A stretch of 64,000 nt of DNA from Mesorhizobium sp. WSM3860. Its GTDB lineage: Bacteria; Pseudomonadota; Alphaproteobacteria; Rhizobiales; Rhizobiaceae. Within the stretch, counting starts at the first letter, position 1; each line of letters opens with the position of its first letter. The notes below the pieces were generated by a model. It worked only from the letters and a program-made list of their open reading frames with translations, ran no database searches and was not told the origin of the DNA. Location: NCBI RefSeq assembly GCF_002294995.1, contig NZ_NSGF01000006.1, positions 62,001 through 126,000 of the forward strand, given 5' to 3'. Below, in pieces: positions 32,042 through 42,154 of the stretch. Position numbers and translations under genes: made by a program.

Positions 32042-33208
32042 CTATCGCCCGATCAGCACTCGCGCGATGATGACGCGCATGATCTCGTTGGTGCCTTCGA
32101 GGATCTGGTGGACGCGCAGATCACGCACCAGCTTCTCGATGCCGTAGTCGTGCAGATAGCCGTAGCCGCCATGAAGCTGCAGCGCCTCATTCGCGACGTC
32201 GAAGCCGATATCGGTGACGAAGCGCTTTGCCATGGCCGACCATTTGCCTGCATCCGGCGCCTTGCGATCGAGCTTCGAAGCTGCGGCGTAAAGGAAGATG
32301 CGGGCCGCCTGCAATTCCGTCTCCATGTCCGCCAGCCTGAACTGCAGCGCCTGGAACTGGTTGATCTTTGAGCCGAACGCCTTGCGTTCGGCCGTGTAGG
32401 CGAGGGCCTTGTCGAGCGCCGACTGAGCGCCGCCCAGCGAGCAGGCGGCGATGTTGAGCCGGCCGCCGTCGAGCCCGGCCATGGCGATACCGAAGCCCGC
32501 GCCTTCGGTGGCAAGCAGGTTATCCGCCGGCACCTTGCAATCCTCGAAGATGACCTGGCGGGTCGACTGCATGTGCCAGCCCATCTTGTGTTCGTCGGCG
32601 CCGAAGGAGAGGCCGGGCGCATCCTTGGGTACCACCAGCGTCGAAATGCCTTTCGGTCCGTCGCCGCCGGTGCGCGCCATGACGACGTAGAGGTCGCTGT
32701 CGCCAGCGCCCGAGATGAACTGCTTGGCGCCGTTCAAGACATAGTCGCCGCCGCTCCTCACCGCTCTCGTCTTCAAGGCGGCGGCATCCGAGCCGGAGCC
32801 GGGCTCGGTCAGGCAATAGCTCGCCAGCCATTCCATGGAGGTCAGCTTCGGCAGGAAGCGCCGGCGCTGCTCGTCGCTGCCGAAGCGGTCGATCATCGAG
32901 GCCGCCATATTGTGGATGGAGATGAAGGAGGAGAAGGCCGGATCGGCATGCGCCAGCGCCTCGAAGATCAGCACCGCATCGAGCCGACCGAGCGCCGAGC
33001 CGCCGACATCGTCGCGGACATAGATGCCGCCGAGGCCGAGCGGCCCGGTTTCGCGGATCACGTCGCCGGGAAAATGCTTCGCCCGGTCCCAGTCGAGCGC
33101 GTTGGGCGCGACCCGATCGGCCGCGAAGGCCTCAGCCATCTCCTTTATGGCGCGCTGTTCCTCGGTGAGTTCGAATTGGCCAGTGCCCGCATCGACTGCC
33201 GCGTCCAT
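32042..33208 (-). CDS. Acyl-CoA dehydrogenase (isobutyryl-CoA dehydrogenase-like)
   Basis: A 388-residue FAD flavoprotein with the ACAD signatures CLTEPGSGSDAAA, KQFISGAG and RxAFG (ERKAFGSKI). The catalytic Glu is E371 in LEGTNEI, the ACAD8/short-branched position. With 3-hydroxyisobutyrate dehydrogenase downstream it fits isobutyryl-CoA oxidation in valine catabolism. It is divergent from the DMSP-lyase-family cupin with a 136-bp gap, so a role on other short acyl-CoAs cannot be excluded. Confidence 0.86.
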   Translation of the reverse strand: MDAAVDAGTGQFELTEEQRAIKEMAEAFAADRVAPNALDWDRAKHFPGDVIRETGPLGLGGIYVRDDVGGSALGRLDAVLIFEALAHADPAFSSFISIHNMAASMIDRFGSDEQRRRFLPKLTSMEWLASYCLTEPGSGSDAAALKTRAVRSGGDYVLNGAKQFISGAGDSDLYVVMARTGGDGPKGISTLVVPKDAPGLSFGADEHKMGWHMQSTRQVIFEDCKVPADNLLATEGAGFGIAMAGLDGGRLNIAACSLGGAQSALDKALAYTAERKAFGSKINQFQALQFRLADMETELQAARIFLYAAASKLDRKAPDAGKWSAMAKRFVTDIGFDVANEALQLHGGYGYLHDYGIEKLVRDLRVHQILEGTNEIMRVIIARVLIGR

Positions 33209-33344
33209 GGCGTGCTCCCTGTCGTTTCAGGCCTTGTGGCCGGTCGTTTTTGGCTTTGCGCAGCGATCAATCTAGACCAATGATGCCGCCGCGCAACAGC
33301 CCGCCGCGGACCGGCTGTGCATGGATTGATCAACGGAGCCTTGT

Positions 33345-33950
33345 GTGCCGACAATTTTCGATCAGCTGCTGGACCGGTTCCACGTCTATCTCGCCGGCGT
33401 CGACAGCGATCTGGTTGCGGACGCCGTCGCGCGCATCGATTGGCACATGCCCTGTCGTTCGCGCGAACCGCGTACGCTCGATTGCCTTCGCCATCTCGAC
33501 CGGATTGCGGAGCTTGCGCCGCGGGACGCCGGGCCGCTGGCGCGGTTCATCACGGATCATCGCGATGAGCTGTGCTGGGGGCAGACTTATACCGCCGCCG
33601 ATTTCAGCCAGGCCTTCATCGACAATTACGGCTGGCTGGAGGTGTTCGGCACGCGCGGGCATTTCGTCAATGACGAGGTCGCAGCCGGCCTGCTGGTTCT
33701 GGGTCCCGATATCGTCTATCCCGACCATCATCACATCGCCGAGGAGATCTACATTCCAGTGACCGGCGGCACCGAGTGGCGCATGGGCGAGGGCGGCTTT
33801 CGCGTTCGCGCGGCGGGCGAGATCATCCACCACGCGTCCAACGTCAATCACGCCATGCGTACCGGCAAGGAGCCATTGATGGCGCTCTATCTATGGCGCG
33901 GCGGGCCGCTGGCGCAGAAATCGACCTTCGGCTCGGAGGTCAGGGGCTGA
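33345..33950 (+). CDS. Cupin of the dimethylsulfoniopropionate lyase family (DddQ/DddL-like)
   Basis: A 201-residue protein starting at GTG 33345 with GGAG 6 nt upstream. The C-terminal cupin contains YPDHHHIAEEIYIP, then HHASNVNHAMRTG and LMALYLWRGG, the pattern of the DMSP lyase family (PF16867 as I recall). Residues corresponding to DddQ's metal ligands and catalytic Tyr are present: Y125, H130, E134, Y136, H169. Known members cleave DMSP to dimethyl sulfide and acrylate. Its stop overlaps the cobQ start (TGATG), which is unexpected for a lyase. Activity is inferred, not shown; a different cupin reaction is possible. Confidence 0.72.
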   Translation: MPTIFDQLLDRFHVYLAGVDSDLVADAVARIDWHMPCRSREPRTLDCLRHLDRIAELAPRDAGPLARFITDHRDELCWGQTYTAADFSQAFIDNYGWLEVFGTRGHFVNDEVAAGLLVLGPDIVYPDHHHIAEEIYIPVTGGTEWRMGEGGFRVRAAGEIIHHASNVNHAMRTGKEPLMALYLWRGGPLAQKSTFGSEVRG

Positions 33951-35425
33951 TGGCCAGGGCGATCATGCTGCAAGGCACCGGCTCGGATGTCGGCAAGACG
34001 GTGCTGGCGGCGGGGCTCTGCCGGGCAGCAAAAAAACGCGGACTGAAGGTCAGGCCGTTCAAGCCGCAGAACATGTCCAACAACGCCGCCGTCGCCGACA
34101 TCCCCGGCAACAACAGGGCCGGCGGCGGCGAGATCGGCCGCGGGCAGTGGCTGCAAGCGCTGGCCTGCGGGGTGAGGCCGACCGTGCACATGAACCCGGT
34201 GCTGCTCAAACCGCAAAGCGACATCGGCTCGCAAGTGGTGGTGCAGGGCAAGGTTTTTGGCGAGGCGCGGGCGCGCGACTATCAGGCGATGAAGGCCAGG
34301 CTGATGGATGCGGTGCTCGATTCCTGGGCGAAGGTCGGCGAGGACGCCGATCTCGTCATCGTCGAGGGCGCCGGCTCGCCTGCCGAGATCAACCTTAGAA
34401 GCCGCGACATCGCCAATATGGGCTTTGCCACGCGCGCCAACGTCCCAGTGGTGCTTGTCGGCGACATCGACCGCGGCGGCGTCATTGCTTCGGTCGCGGG
34501 CACGCATCTGATCCTGCCGGACGAAGACCGGCGCATGATCGCCGGCTATCTCATCAACAAATTCCGCGGCGATGTCTCGCTGTTCGATGACGGGATCAGC
34601 GCCATCGGCAAGTTCACCGGCTGGCGCTGCTTCGGCGTCGTGCCCTGGCTGAAGGCGGCGGCAAGGCTGCCGCCCGAAGATTCGGTTGTCCTCGAGCGTC
34701 TTGCCTCCGGCGAGAGGCGGGCGTTGAAGGTGGCGGTGCCTATGCTGGCGCGGATCGCCAATTTCGACGATCTCGATCCGCTCAAGGCCGAGCCGCAGGT
34801 CGAGGTGGTGTTCGTGCCGCCGGGAAAGCCGCTGCCGGAAGATGCCGGGCTGGTGGTCATTCCGGGCTCGAAATCTACCATCGGCGATCTGATAAAATTC
34901 CGCGAGAATGGCTGGGATCGCGACCTTGCCGCGCATCGCAAGCGCGGCGGCCATGTCGTCGGCATCTGCGGCGGCTATCAGATGCTCGGCCGCAAGGTGC
35001 GCGACCCCGATGGCATCGAAGGCAGCGTCATCGAAACGGAGGGTCTTGGCCTGCTCGACATCGAGACGGTGATGGAATCGGAAAAGACGGTGCGCAATTC
35101 GAGCGCTCATTCGGTGCAGTTCGGCCTGCCGCTCGAAGGTTACGAGATCCATCTCGGCCGCACCACCGGCCCGGATACGGCGCGGCCGTCGGCGATCATC
35201 AACGGCCTCGAGGACGGCGCGGTCTCCGCCGACGGCAAGGTGATCGGAACCTATCTGCACGGGCTGTTTGCAGCGGACGCGTTCCGTGCCGCTTATCTGG
35301 AGAGCCTTGGTGTCAGGGGCGCCGGCATCGATTACTGCGCCGAGGTCGAGACCGCGCTGGACGAGATCGCTGCCGAGCTGGAAGCCGATCTCGACTGCGA
35401 TGCGATTTTCGGATCGGCGCGATAG
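33950..35425 (+). CDS. cobQ: Cobyric acid synthase CobQ
   Basis: 491 residues from ATG 33950; the frame is open from 33776 but the earlier part lies in the cupin gene. The N-terminal dethiobiotin-synthase-like ATPase has GTGSDVGKT (P-loop) and KPQNMSNN; the C-terminal glutaminase has C340 in GICGGYQ and H437 in TYLHG. It amidates side chains b, d, e and g of adenosylcobyrinic acid diamide in B12 synthesis. No other cob gene is adjacent. It supplies the cofactor needed by the corrinoid system in the same window. Confidence 0.95.
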   Translation: MARAIMLQGTGSDVGKTVLAAGLCRAAKKRGLKVRPFKPQNMSNNAAVADIPGNNRAGGGEIGRGQWLQALACGVRPTVHMNPVLLKPQSDIGSQVVVQGKVFGEARARDYQAMKARLMDAVLDSWAKVGEDADLVIVEGAGSPAEINLRSRDIANMGFATRANVPVVLVGDIDRGGVIASVAGTHLILPDEDRRMIAGYLINKFRGDVSLFDDGISAIGKFTGWRCFGVVPWLKAAARLPPEDSVVLERLASGERRALKVAVPMLARIANFDDLDPLKAEPQVEVVFVPPGKPLPEDAGLVVIPGSKSTIGDLIKFRENGWDRDLAAHRKRGGHVVGICGGYQMLGRKVRDPDGIEGSVIETEGLGLLDIETVMESEKTVRNSSAHSVQFGLPLEGYEIHLGRTTGPDTARPSAIINGLEDGAVSADGKVIGTYLHGLFAADAFRAAYLESLGVRGAGIDYCAEVETALDEIAAELEADLDCDAIFGSAR

Positions 35426-35460
35426 GCGGCTCTGTCGGTTTGTGGAAACGCCCATCGGGT

Positions 35461-35642
35461 CGTCATCCACGGGCGGAGCAACGAGCGTAGCGACGCAGCG
35501 CAGACCCGAGGGTCCATTCCGTGAATTTGAGGCGTTGCGACGGGGCAGAATTTTGCTCCGCTGCGCCCTTTGATCAAGGTCACGGAATGGATCCTCGGGT
35601 CTCCGCGACGGAGCTTCGCTCCTGCTTCGCCCGTGGATGACG
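35461..35642. repeat. Large imperfect palindrome (182 bp)
   Basis: Outer arms CGTCATCCACGGGC (35461-35474) and GCCCGTGGATGACG (35629-35642) are perfect complements. A second pair of about 23 bp (35502-35524 and 35580-35602) matches with one mismatch. The element fills the gap after cobQ, has no ORF and looks like a non-autonomous rhizobial palindromic element or a cruciform-forming REP. Confidence 0.88.
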
Positions 35643-35684
35643 AAGTTGAGACGCAGTCGCTAATCCCCAACGTCGGCGATCGAC

Positions 35685-36104
35685 CTACCCTTGTTCGCCG
35701 GCCTTCGGCCAGTAGGTGCCGAAGGACCAGACATTGCCTTCCGGGTCGAGGCAGATGAACTCGCGACTGCCATAGTCGCGGTCGACCAGTTCCTGGGTGA
35801 TCCTGGCGCCGGCCTTCTTCGCCTTGGCATAGGCGGCATCGGCGTCATCGACGGCGATGTAGATGGACTTGCCGCCGCCACCGCCGGGCTCGCCGACCAT
35901 CTTGCCGTAATCGTCGTCGCGCGCGGTGCCCAGCATGATCATCGAGGACCCGAAGGTCAGTTCCGCGTGGTGAACGATGTCGCCATCGCCATAACGGGCG
36001 CGCAGTTCGAAGCCGAAGGCCTCGCTGAGCCAGTCGATCATCTTAGCGGCTTTCCTGTAACGCAGGGCTGGACAGAGACGGGGTGCTTCGTTTGCTGTTC
36101 GCAT
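35685..36104 (-). CDS. VOC (glyoxalase/bleomycin-resistance) family protein
   Basis: 139 residues from ATG 36104 (MRTANEAPRLCPALRY); the upstream open frame is non-coding. The vicinal-oxygen-chelate pattern has LRYRKAAKMIDWLSEAFGF, then the DP-x-GN-x-W ending DPEGNVWSFGTYWP. It probably binds a small hydrophobic or electrophilic ligand; no catalytic metal set is obvious. An AraC regulator lies upstream on the same strand, a common pairing for PhnB-like VOC proteins. Confidence 0.82.
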   Translation of the reverse strand: MRTANEAPRLCPALRYRKAAKMIDWLSEAFGFELRARYGDGDIVHHAELTFGSSMIMLGTARDDDYGKMVGEPGGGGGKSIYIAVDDADAAYAKAKKAGARITQELVDRDYGSREFICLDPEGNVWSFGTYWPKAGEQG

Positions 36105-36190
36105 GACAGTATCCCTGTGCCGGTTGATGAATGCCAAGTCTGTGCGAAGGCGGTTTCCGCGTCTTGAAGAAATGTTACCTCGCCTGAGGC

Positions 36191-37024
36191 CTAGATCCGT
36201 GCGGCGAGCCCGGACGGCGTTTCGCCGGCGAGCTGCCGGAACTCGCGCACCAGATGCGCCTGGTCGGCATAGCCGCAATCGGCGGCGATGCCGGCCCAGT
36301 CGTCATTCTGCTGCTTCGATAGCGAAAGCGCCCGGTTGAAGCGCACGATGCGCGACAATGTCTTCGGCCCGATGCCGATCGCGTCGGAGAATCTTGCCGC
36401 GAGGTGCTTGCGGCTCCAGCCGATCTCGCTGGCGAGCGCCGAAATGCGAGCGCGGCCGCCCGACGCGATGACCGTCCGGTAGGCCCAGGCGATTTCGGGC
36501 GAAAGCGCATGCGCGTCCGCGAGGCGGCCAGCGATGAAACCCTCGGCAATGTCGAAGCGCGCGTCCCAATCCGACGCTTCGCCGAGCTGTTCGCGCAGCG
36601 CGATGCCGTAAAAGCCCAGTGCCTCGTCCAACCCGACCATGCGGTCGCGCAGCTCGCTCATCGGCAGGCCGAAGAGTTGCTTGGCGCCGAGCGGCGTGAA
36701 ATTGACCTGGACACAGCAGGCGGCGCCGAAGGATTCGATCACGACCGGGCCGGCATAGAGACCGGCGGCGAAGCTGGCGTAGCGATCGTTGTCGCCCGGG
36801 CTGCGGCCGAGCCCGATGGCGAAGGCTTCGGCGAAGCTGATCACCAGCGGTACGGTCAGCGAGGCATATTCGACCATGCGGAAATGGCCGGGCCGTATCT
36901 CCCGGTAGCCGCAGATATCCGTGACGATGCCTGCGAGCGAGGCAGCGGGTTTGCGCCGCACCATCTCGAAATGGAAGGCGGGAGAGCGGGTATCCTGCCG
37001 ATGGCGCTCCGTCTCGTCGGACAT
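36191..37024 (-). CDS. AraC-family transcriptional regulator
   Basis: A 277-residue regulator with a C-terminal double helix-turn-helix (about 180-275: ISALASEIGWSRKHLAARF and WAGIAADCGYADQAHLVREF, each showing the AraC spacing). The N-terminal part is a sensing domain without a named family that I recognise. It precedes the VOC gene by about 86 bp and probably controls it. Confidence 0.87.
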   Translation of the reverse strand: MSDETERHRQDTRSPAFHFEMVRRKPAASLAGIVTDICGYREIRPGHFRMVEYASLTVPLVISFAEAFAIGLGRSPGDNDRYASFAAGLYAGPVVIESFGAACCVQVNFTPLGAKQLFGLPMSELRDRMVGLDEALGFYGIALREQLGEASDWDARFDIAEGFIAGRLADAHALSPEIAWAYRTVIASGGRARISALASEIGWSRKHLAARFSDAIGIGPKTLSRIVRFNRALSLSKQQNDDWAGIAADCGYADQAHLVREFRQLAGETPSGLAARI

Positions 37025-37048
37025 GCCGCGAGCCTAGCTGAACACGCT

Positions 37049-37083
37049 CGCAAAAATCAAAAGCGCCCGGCAGGGCCGGGCGC
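37049..37083 (-). terminator. Rho-independent terminator of the small membrane gene
   Basis: On the minus strand: GCGCCCGGC, 3-nt loop, GCCGGGCGC, then TTTTGATTTTTG. A 9-bp perfect stem with a T-rich tail, 47 bp after the small membrane gene. Confidence 0.88.
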
Positions 37084-37129
37084 TCCGAGTTGCCTGAGAT
37101 TGGTGCTAGCGGTTAACGCAATTGCGGCT

Positions 37130-37300
37130 TTAAGCGCCGCGCATCAGGCAGCCGCCGGCGAGCACAGCGTAGGCGATGAGCATGATCCACACCGACGCGA
37201 GAGGAATGAATGCAAGAAGGCCAAGAGCGGCGAGAAGGCCGATGATGGCGATGACCAACGAAATAATGAACACGATCTGGGTAGGCGCACTGAGATTCAT
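37130..37300 (-). CDS. Small two-helix membrane protein
   Basis: A 56-residue protein from ATG 37300, which has GGAGG 8 nt upstream; the frame is open to 37396 but that part lies over the neighbour. Two hydrophobic helices (about 8-30 and 32-50) and a short polar end. It is followed by a clear terminator, which supports expression as its own unit. No family recognised. Confidence 0.65.
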   Translation of the reverse strand: MNLSAPTQIVFIISLVIAIIGLLAALGLLAFIPLASVWIMLIAYAVLAGGCLMRGA

Positions 37301-37352
37301 GTCTGGTCCCTCCAACATGATTCGCAACACACGAATTCTACCAGCAGGACCG

Positions 37353-38138
37353 TCACACACCAATGAGCCGGCGTAGGGGATTGGCCGGGTCGGCAAGCAG
37401 CTTGACCGCCAGCGCTACACACACGATCACCAGCAGCGGCTTGATCAGTTTTGCGCCGATTTTGATGGCGAGGCCGGCGCCGAGGCGCGCGCCCAGAAAC
37501 TGGGCAACACCCATCATCAGGCCCATCTTCCAGTCGATGACTCCCACGGCGGCGAAGACGACGAAGCCACCGATGTTGGAGGCGAAATTGAGCAGCTTGG
37601 TGTGCGCGGTCGCCTTGAGCAAACCATAGCCGGCAAGGCTGACGAAGGCGAGCATAAGGAACGAGCCCGTGCCTGGGCCGAACAGACCGTCGTAGAAGCC
37701 GATGGCAGGCACAACCGTCAGGCCGAATAGGAGCGGCGACAGACGTTCTGCGCGGTCAACGTCGTTCATGTTGGGCTTGAACGCGAAGTAAAGAGCGATC
37801 GCGATCAGCAGAACCGGCAAAAGGGCGCGCAGGAAGTCGCCGGGCACGACCGTCGCCAGCAGCGCGCCGATGGCGCCGCCAACAAGCGCCAGCAGCGCGG
37901 AAGGCAGTTGTCGGCGCAGATCGACCTGGCCGTTCGCGGCATAGTGGATTGTGGCCGAGCCCGAGCCGAACATGCCCTGCAGCTTGTTGGTGCCGAGCGC
38001 TGCCACCGGAGAGAAGCCCGCCAGGAGCAGCGCCGGGATGGTGATCAGGGCGCCGCCGCCGGCGATCGAATCGACGAAGCCCGCCGCAAAAGCGGCAGCA
38101 GTGAGTATGAGGACGGTCTGCAAAGTAAGGTCGATCAT
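37353..38138 (-). CDS. TauE/SafE (YfcA-like) sulfite exporter family membrane protein
   Basis: 261 residues from ATG 38138 (MIDLTLQTV). Two repeats of four helices, with GFVDSIAGGGALITIPALLL in the first and GFYDGLFGPGTGSFLM in the second, are the family signatures. Members export sulfite, sulfoacetate or related sulfur/organic anions; the substrate here is unknown. It could matter if DMSP-type sulfur compounds are processed, but no operon link is present. Confidence 0.87.
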   Translation of the reverse strand: MIDLTLQTVLILTAAAFAAGFVDSIAGGGALITIPALLLAGFSPVAALGTNKLQGMFGSGSATIHYAANGQVDLRRQLPSALLALVGGAIGALLATVVPGDFLRALLPVLLIAIALYFAFKPNMNDVDRAERLSPLLFGLTVVPAIGFYDGLFGPGTGSFLMLAFVSLAGYGLLKATAHTKLLNFASNIGGFVVFAAVGVIDWKMGLMMGVAQFLGARLGAGLAIKIGAKLIKPLLVIVCVALAVKLLADPANPLRRLIGV

Positions 38139-38251
38139 CGGGCTATGGATCAAGGCGGGGGGACGGCAGCTTCCATCATGCTTGCACAGTTTGCGCAAGA
38201 CCGATTCCACGCTAACAATCTCAATGGAATCGCAAGGGGAGGCTTACGGCG

Positions 38252-38677
38252 ATGGCGCTGCTCGACCAGATACGCTCGATCTTCGACGGCGACCCGGGTG
38301 TGCGCAAGGTAGCGGACGATCCGGTGCTGTCGGCAGAGCTTTTGATGCTGTTCCGGATGATCCTGGCCGACGGCTCGGTGTCGGAGAGCGAGATGGTCGC
38401 CTTCCGGCGCATCTGCAAGGAAGCCTTCGGCATTCCCGAAGCCTCGATCGACAGCGTCATCGAGTATCTCAACGACTACGGCTACGAGACCAACGGCTCG
38501 CAAGCGATCGCGCTGTTCCGCGACCTCGATGTCGAGCGGCGAAAGCTGCTTGCGCGCCACATGGCCGAGATCGCCAAGGCGGATTCGAAGCTTGCCGAGA
38601 GCGAGGTGAAGCTGCTGCGTCGCACGCTCGACCTGCTCGACATCAGCCCGGTGGATTCGGTCACACCGGAGGGCTGA
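38252..38677 (+). CDS. TerB-family tellurite resistance-like protein
   Basis: A 141-residue all-helical protein with the TerB metal-loop region LADGSVSESEMVAFRRI and a second MAEIAKADSKLAESEVKLL. It is cytosolic with acidic loops. Family members are linked to tellurite or stress responses and membrane-complex assembly. It stands alone between convergent units. Confidence 0.82.
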   Translation: MALLDQIRSIFDGDPGVRKVADDPVLSAELLMLFRMILADGSVSESEMVAFRRICKEAFGIPEASIDSVIEYLNDYGYETNGSQAIALFRDLDVERRKLLARHMAEIAKADSKLAESEVKLLRRTLDLLDISPVDSVTPEG

Positions 38678-38692
38678 GCGCGAGCTCGCTGC

Positions 38693-40311
<1,619 letters not shown>

Positions 40312-40315
<4 letters not shown>

Positions 40316-41181
40316 CGCCGCCGCCGCGATTTCGGATCGAGGATGTCGGCAATGCCGTCGCCGAGCAGGTTGAGCCCAAGCACGGTAACGATGATCGCCA
40401 TGCCGGGAAAGATCGCCATCCACGGCGCCGTCACCATCCGCGTCTGCGCGTCGAACAGCATGCGGCCCCAGCTCGGCATTGGCGGCTGCGCGCCCAGGCC
40501 GACATAGGAAAGCCCCGCTTCAGCGAGGATGCCGAGCGCAAACTGGATCGTGCCCTGGACGAGCAGCAATGTCGCGATGTTGGGCAGGATGTGCTCGACG
40601 GAAATCTGCGTCATGCCCTTGCCGGCTGCCCGTGCGGCGAGGATGAATTCGCGCGGCCAGATCGCCAAGGCGGCGGCGCGGGCGACGCGCGCGAAGACCG
40701 GGATGTTGAAGATGCCGATGGCGATGATGGCGTTGACCGCGCCGGGACCGAAGATTGCGGTGATCATGATCGCCGAGAGCAGCGCCGGAAAGGCGAAGAC
40801 GAGATCGTTGATGCGCATCAGCGCCTCGTCGGCAAGGCCGCCGCGCGCAGCGGCGAAGGCGCCAAGCGGCACGCCGATACCCATGCCGATGCCGACCGCC
40901 ACCAGCGCCACCGCGATGGAGTTGCGGGCGCCAACCATGATCATCGACAGGATGTCGCGGCCGAAGTGATCGGTGCCGAACCAATGCGTCCACGAGGGCG
41001 CCTGCGTCTTGTCTGCGATCACCAGCTTGGTGACGTCGTAGGGGGTCCATACAAAGGAGAGCAGCGCAATCGCAGCCACCAGCAGCGTGATGGCGAAGCC
41101 GGTCAGAAAAGAGCGGTTGCCGAAGGCTTTGGCCAGAATCCCGGCAAGCGTTTCCTCGGGCAGGTCGACGCGCACCGTCAT
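40312..41181 (-). CDS. ABC importer permease (DppC type)
   Basis: A 289-residue inner-membrane permease with about six helices and the EAA loop AARAAGKGMTQISVEHILPN. HWFGTDHFGRDILS is the DppC/OppC family mark. It overlaps both neighbours by 4 bp (ATGA), so it is translationally coupled in the operon. Confidence 0.92.
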
Positions 41182-42125
41182 TGTCGGCCCCTGAGCCGCG
41201 GATCGACGACGGCGTAATAGAAGTCGACCAGCAGGTTGACGGCGATCACGGCCGCGACCAGCAGCATGACGACGCTCTCGACGACGATCAGGTCGCGCTG
41301 GGTGATGGCCTGGAAAACCAGCCGTCCAAGCCCTGGCAGATAGAAGACATTCTCGATGATTATGGTGCCGGCAAGCAGGAAGGCGAATTGCAGGCCGAGA
41401 ATGGTGAGCACCGGGATCATGGCGTTGCGCAGTGCATGGCGCCAGAGCACCGCGCGGTAGGGCAGGCCCTTGGCGCGGGCGGTGCGGATATAGTCTTCGT
41501 TGAGCACCTCGATCAGCGCCGAGCGGGCGACGCGCGCCAGGATAGCCGCCTGCGGCAGCGCCAGCGCGACGGCCGGCAGCAGCAGCGATTTAACCGCCGG
41601 CCAGATCCCGGCCCCCCAGCCAGGAAACCCGCCGGCCGGCACCAGCCGCAGCCAGACGGCGAAGAGATAGATCAGCATCAGCGCGAACCAGAAATTCGGC
41701 ACGGCAACGCCGAACTGGGCAGCGCCCATGGCGAATGTGTCGCCGGCCCGGCCCTGGCGGCCGGCGGAGAACACCCCGACCGGAATGGCTATGACGGTCG
41801 ACAGCGCCAGCGCGATCAGCGCCAGCGGCAGGGAGACGACGACGCGCTCCCGCACCAGGTCGATGACGGGCACCGAATAGGTGTAGGAGCGGCCGAAATC
41901 GAGGCTAAGCAACCCGCCTGCCCAATGCAGGTAGCGCAGGAGAAGCGGCGCGTTCAGGCCCATCTGGTTGCGCAACTCCTCGACTTGGTCGGCGCTGGCG
42001 TTGAAGCCCAGCATCAGGCGAGCCGGGTCGCCAGGCAGGATTTCCATCACCGCAAACACCACCATCGAGGCCAGCACCAGCGTAATGGCCGCGATGATGA
42101 GACGCTTGAAGAGATAGGTGGTCAT
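41178..42125 (-). CDS. ABC importer permease (DppB type)
   Basis: A 315-residue permease of the DppB/OppB family: an N-terminal helix, the periplasmic GDPARLMLG region and the EAA loop RTARAKGLPYRAVLWRHALRN. It pairs with the DppC-type permease downstream, overlapping by 4 bp. The binding protein gene is 29 bp upstream. Confidence 0.92.
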   Translation of the reverse strand: MTTYLFKRLIIAAITLVLASMVVFAVMEILPGDPARLMLGFNASADQVEELRNQMGLNAPLLLRYLHWAGGLLSLDFGRSYTYSVPVIDLVRERVVVSLPLALIALALSTVIAIPVGVFSAGRQGRAGDTFAMGAAQFGVAVPNFWFALMLIYLFAVWLRLVPAGGFPGWGAGIWPAVKSLLLPAVALALPQAAILARVARSALIEVLNEDYIRTARAKGLPYRAVLWRHALRNAMIPVLTILGLQFAFLLAGTIIIENVFYLPGLGRLVFQAITQRDLIVVESVVMLLVAAVIAVNLLVDFYYAVVDPRLRGRQ

Positions 42126-42154
42126 GGGAGGCGATCAGGCGATCGCGCCGGCCG

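Noticed and set aside
33950..35425. Cobalamin riboswitch upstream of cobQ or the corrinoid genes
   Set aside because: No B12-box-like sequence or leader space; cobQ overlaps the preceding gene.
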